From JANWXD01 sp037446115 (lineage in GTDB: Bacteria > Acidobacteriota > Terriglobia > Bryobacterales > Bryobacteraceae), in assembly GCA_037446115.1 (NCBI GenBank), contig JBBIJF010000046.1, forward strand, positions 1-26,012: a stretch of 26,012 bases of DNA, in the 5' to 3' direction. The notes beneath the pieces were generated by a model that had not been told where the DNA came from, ran no database searches, and was given only the letters and a program-made list of their open reading frames with translations. Positions 24,739 to 26,012 of this stretch are shown piece by piece. The translations under genes were made by a program, and so were the position numbers. The stretch's first letter is position 1. Each line of letters opens with the position of its first letter.

Positions 24739-25602
24739 ATGTATAACACCTTTTTCGGGTTCAAAGAGAACCCGTTCAACCTCAGCCCTGACCCGGCCTT
24801 TCTTTACCGGAGCCCGCAGCACGAGGAGGCGCTGGCCAATCTCGTCTACGGGGTCGAGCAGCGCAAAGGCTTCATCGTGCTGACCGGAGAGGTAGGCACC
24901 GGCAAGACCACCCTGCTCGAGTGCCTTCGCGACACGCTGGAGCGAGACGGCGTTTCTTTCGCGTTTCTGTTTAACTCCCGGCTCACGGTAGAGCAGTTCT
25001 TCGAGATGTTGGCTTACGACTTTGAGCTCAATTGCAACCGCAGCTCGAAGACCGAGGTGCTCTTTGCTCTGAACGATCTTCTGGTGCAAAACGCCTCCGA
25101 GGGGCGCATTACGGCCCTGATTGTGGACGAGGCGCACGATCTCAGCTTCGACGTCCTGGAAGAGATCCGCATGCTGGGCAATCTGGAAGACCGCAGCGGC
25201 AAGCTGCTTCAGATCGTGCTCGCCGGCCAGCCGGAGCTGGACAGGAAGCTCGACGCCCCGAATCTGCGGCAACTCAAGCAGCGCGTGGTTCTGCGCTACA
25301 CTCTGCGGCCGTTTTCCGAGCGCGAGACGGTAGAGTACATCCGGTGGCGCCTGGCCCGCGCCGGCATGGAAGAGCAGACCGTATTCCCGCCGAACGTGCT
25401 GGCGGGAATCCACCAGCGCGCGCAGGGCATCCCGCGGCTGATCAACATCATCTGCGACAACCTGCTGCTGACGGCTTTCGCGCTTCAAAGTAAGATTACG
25501 ACCCTGCCGATGCTCGACGAGGTGACCGCCGACCTGCGCTTGCAGCCGCCCGGGTGGATTCCGGCATCTCCGGCCGGGGATCCGGGGCGATACCCTCAGT
25601 AA
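24739..25602 (+). CDS. ExeA/GspA-like AAA+ ATPase
   Basis: A 287-residue AAA+ ATPase of the ExeA/GspA group, which includes ATPases of type II secretion and of exosortase or capsule systems. The N-terminal signature MYNTFFGFKENPFNLSPDP is typical. The Walker A motif GEVGTGKTT is at 50-58, the Walker B motif LIVDEAHDL near 127-135 and sensor region IVLAGQPEL near 159. It has no C-terminal peptidoglycan-binding domain, so it is the minimal, cytoplasmic form. Its nearest functional relative in the window is the prepilin, at a distance. It lies 68 bases after csm5 with its own -10; a role with the Csm complex is unproven. Confidence 0.9.
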   Translation: MYNTFFGFKENPFNLSPDPAFLYRSPQHEEALANLVYGVEQRKGFIVLTGEVGTGKTTLLECLRDTLERDGVSFAFLFNSRLTVEQFFEMLAYDFELNCNRSSKTEVLFALNDLLVQNASEGRITALIVDEAHDLSFDVLEEIRMLGNLEDRSGKLLQIVLAGQPELDRKLDAPNLRQLKQRVVLRYTLRPFSERETVEYIRWRLARAGMEEQTVFPPNVLAGIHQRAQGIPRLINIICDNLLLTAFALQSKITTLPMLDEVTADLRLQPPGWIPASPAGDPGRYPQ

Positions 25603-25613
25603 GCCGCATTCCG

Positions 25614-25633
25614 CCGGCGGAATTGGCCGCCGG
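25614..25633 (+). terminator. GC-rich stem-loop after the ATPase gene
   Basis: The arms CCGGCGG and CCGCCGG (25614-25620 and 25627-25633) form a 7-base-pair stem with a 6-base loop, 11 bases after the stop codon. A 16-base perfect palindrome (25608-25623) overlaps it. No run of T follows, so intrinsic termination is uncertain. Confidence 0.3.
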
Positions 25634-25833
25634 TAGCCCTCCGGCCTCCGCGGGAACTGTCCTTCGGAGTAGTGCCCTCCCACGGTGGTATTCCCGATGG
25701 AATAAGTGATGATCTGAGGAGAGCTCAGGCGCTCTTTGGGCTAAAATAAGGGCAATTCACTACATCGGAGCCCTTAAACCCCGGGGGCGGCCCGGGTGGA
25801 GTGAAGAAATCCTTGATCTGTCGAGGAAAAGCC
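25634..25833. other. Leader region of the last gene, with a possible stem-loop
   Basis: About 200 bases precede the last gene. TAAAAT at 25742-25747 is a candidate -10. Downstream, CCCGGG at 25780-25785 can pair with CCCGGG at 25791-25796 around a 5-base loop. No known riboswitch consensus is recognised. Confidence 0.3.
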
Positions 25834-26012
25834 ATGTCCCGCATCTTTGAAAACTCAGTGGTTTACGTGACGGTTTCTCTGTTGTTTGCCCTGGCGGTGC
25901 TCAGCACGCTAGTGGTAGGCGGCTCTTTGCCGGCGTTCAGCCCGACCGTAGTGCCCCAAGATACAGTGAACCTCGGGGCCGTGCTGCCGCAGGGCATTCC
26001 GCTGCCTCCGCC
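25834..26012 (+). CDS. Small membrane-anchored or secreted protein (5' part)
   Basis: The gene runs off the window; 59 residues are visible. After MSRIFENSV comes a hydrophobic helix of about 20 residues (VYVTVSLLFALAVLSTLVVGG), then a Pro/Val-rich stretch (SPTVVPQDTVNLGAVLPQGIPLPP). It is either a membrane anchor with an external tail or an uncleaved signal sequence. The ATG at 25834 is the first in frame with the hydrophobic part; the AGGAAA at 25824-25829 is a weak ribosome site. No family recognised. Confidence 0.6.
   Translation, partial: MSRIFENSVVYVTVSLLFALAVLSTLVVGGSLPAFSPTVVPQDTVNLGAVLPQGIPLPP

Noticed and set aside
25634..25833. A riboswitch in the leader of the last gene
   Set aside because: Only a short GC-rich hairpin is visible; no consensus of a known riboswitch class could be matched by eye.
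19644..26012. A CRISPR array or a leader near the csm operon
   Set aside because: No regularly spaced direct repeats were seen in the gaps (19644-19743, 24671-24738, 25603-25833), which are too short for an array; the only repeats there are small palindromes.

Overview
The window is GC-rich, densely coding DNA from a Gram-negative bacterium. It carries the KDO (lipopolysaccharide) genes kdsB and kdsA, a prepilin, and three secreted proteins of the VWFA-related type that is strongly expanded in Acidobacteriota. It also has several signal-peptide-bearing metabolic enzymes, including an exported amidohydrolase and an exported Gfo/Idh/MocA protein. Together these suggest an acidobacterium, perhaps of the Solibacter/Bryobacter type. 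That placement is an inference; the window has no rRNA or other marker gene.

Layout. 1-456 is the 3' end of a TrmA/RlmD-type RNA methyltransferase gene. 548-2220 (minus) is a translationally coupled pair: a sugar isomerase/epimerase TIM barrel and a 6-phosphogluconate-dehydrogenase-like oxidoreductase. 2499-6259 (minus) is kdsB-pyrG-kdsA followed by a lone prepilin. A compact divergent promoter (about 6257-6320) separates it from two tandem secreted VWA proteins and a 69-residue Trp/Arg-rich protein (6345-8496). Then come a ThDP-dependent acetolactate-synthase-like enzyme (minus), a UDP-glucose-4-epimerase-like protein, a secreted amidohydrolase, a DUF1015 protein, and a secreted Gfo/Idh/MocA oxidoreductase (minus). 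15231-19643 is a two-gene unit: a very large exported protein of unknown function and a third VWA protein with a degenerate metal site.

The main point of interest is 19744-24670, a complete type III-A-like CRISPR effector operon in canonical order: cas10/csm1, csm2, csm3, csm4, csm5. The genes overlap or almost touch. Cas10 keeps the GGDD cyclase motif and DVDN but begins directly at the first palm domain, so it has no HD nuclease domain, and it lacks zinc-ribbon cysteines. Csm3 keeps the catalytic aspartate. No cas6, csm6 or other CARF effector, no adaptation genes and no CRISPR array are present in the window. If functional, it should cut target RNA and signal with cyclic oligoadenylate, but it depends on crRNA and an effector encoded elsewhere, or it has another job.

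24739-25602 is an ExeA/GspA-like AAA+ ATPase with its own probable promoter. The window ends inside a gene for a small membrane-anchored or secreted protein. Many genes are preceded by an extended -10 element (TGnTAnnnT) without a clear -35. At four genes the -10 sits so close to the start codon that the mRNA may be leaderless or nearly so.
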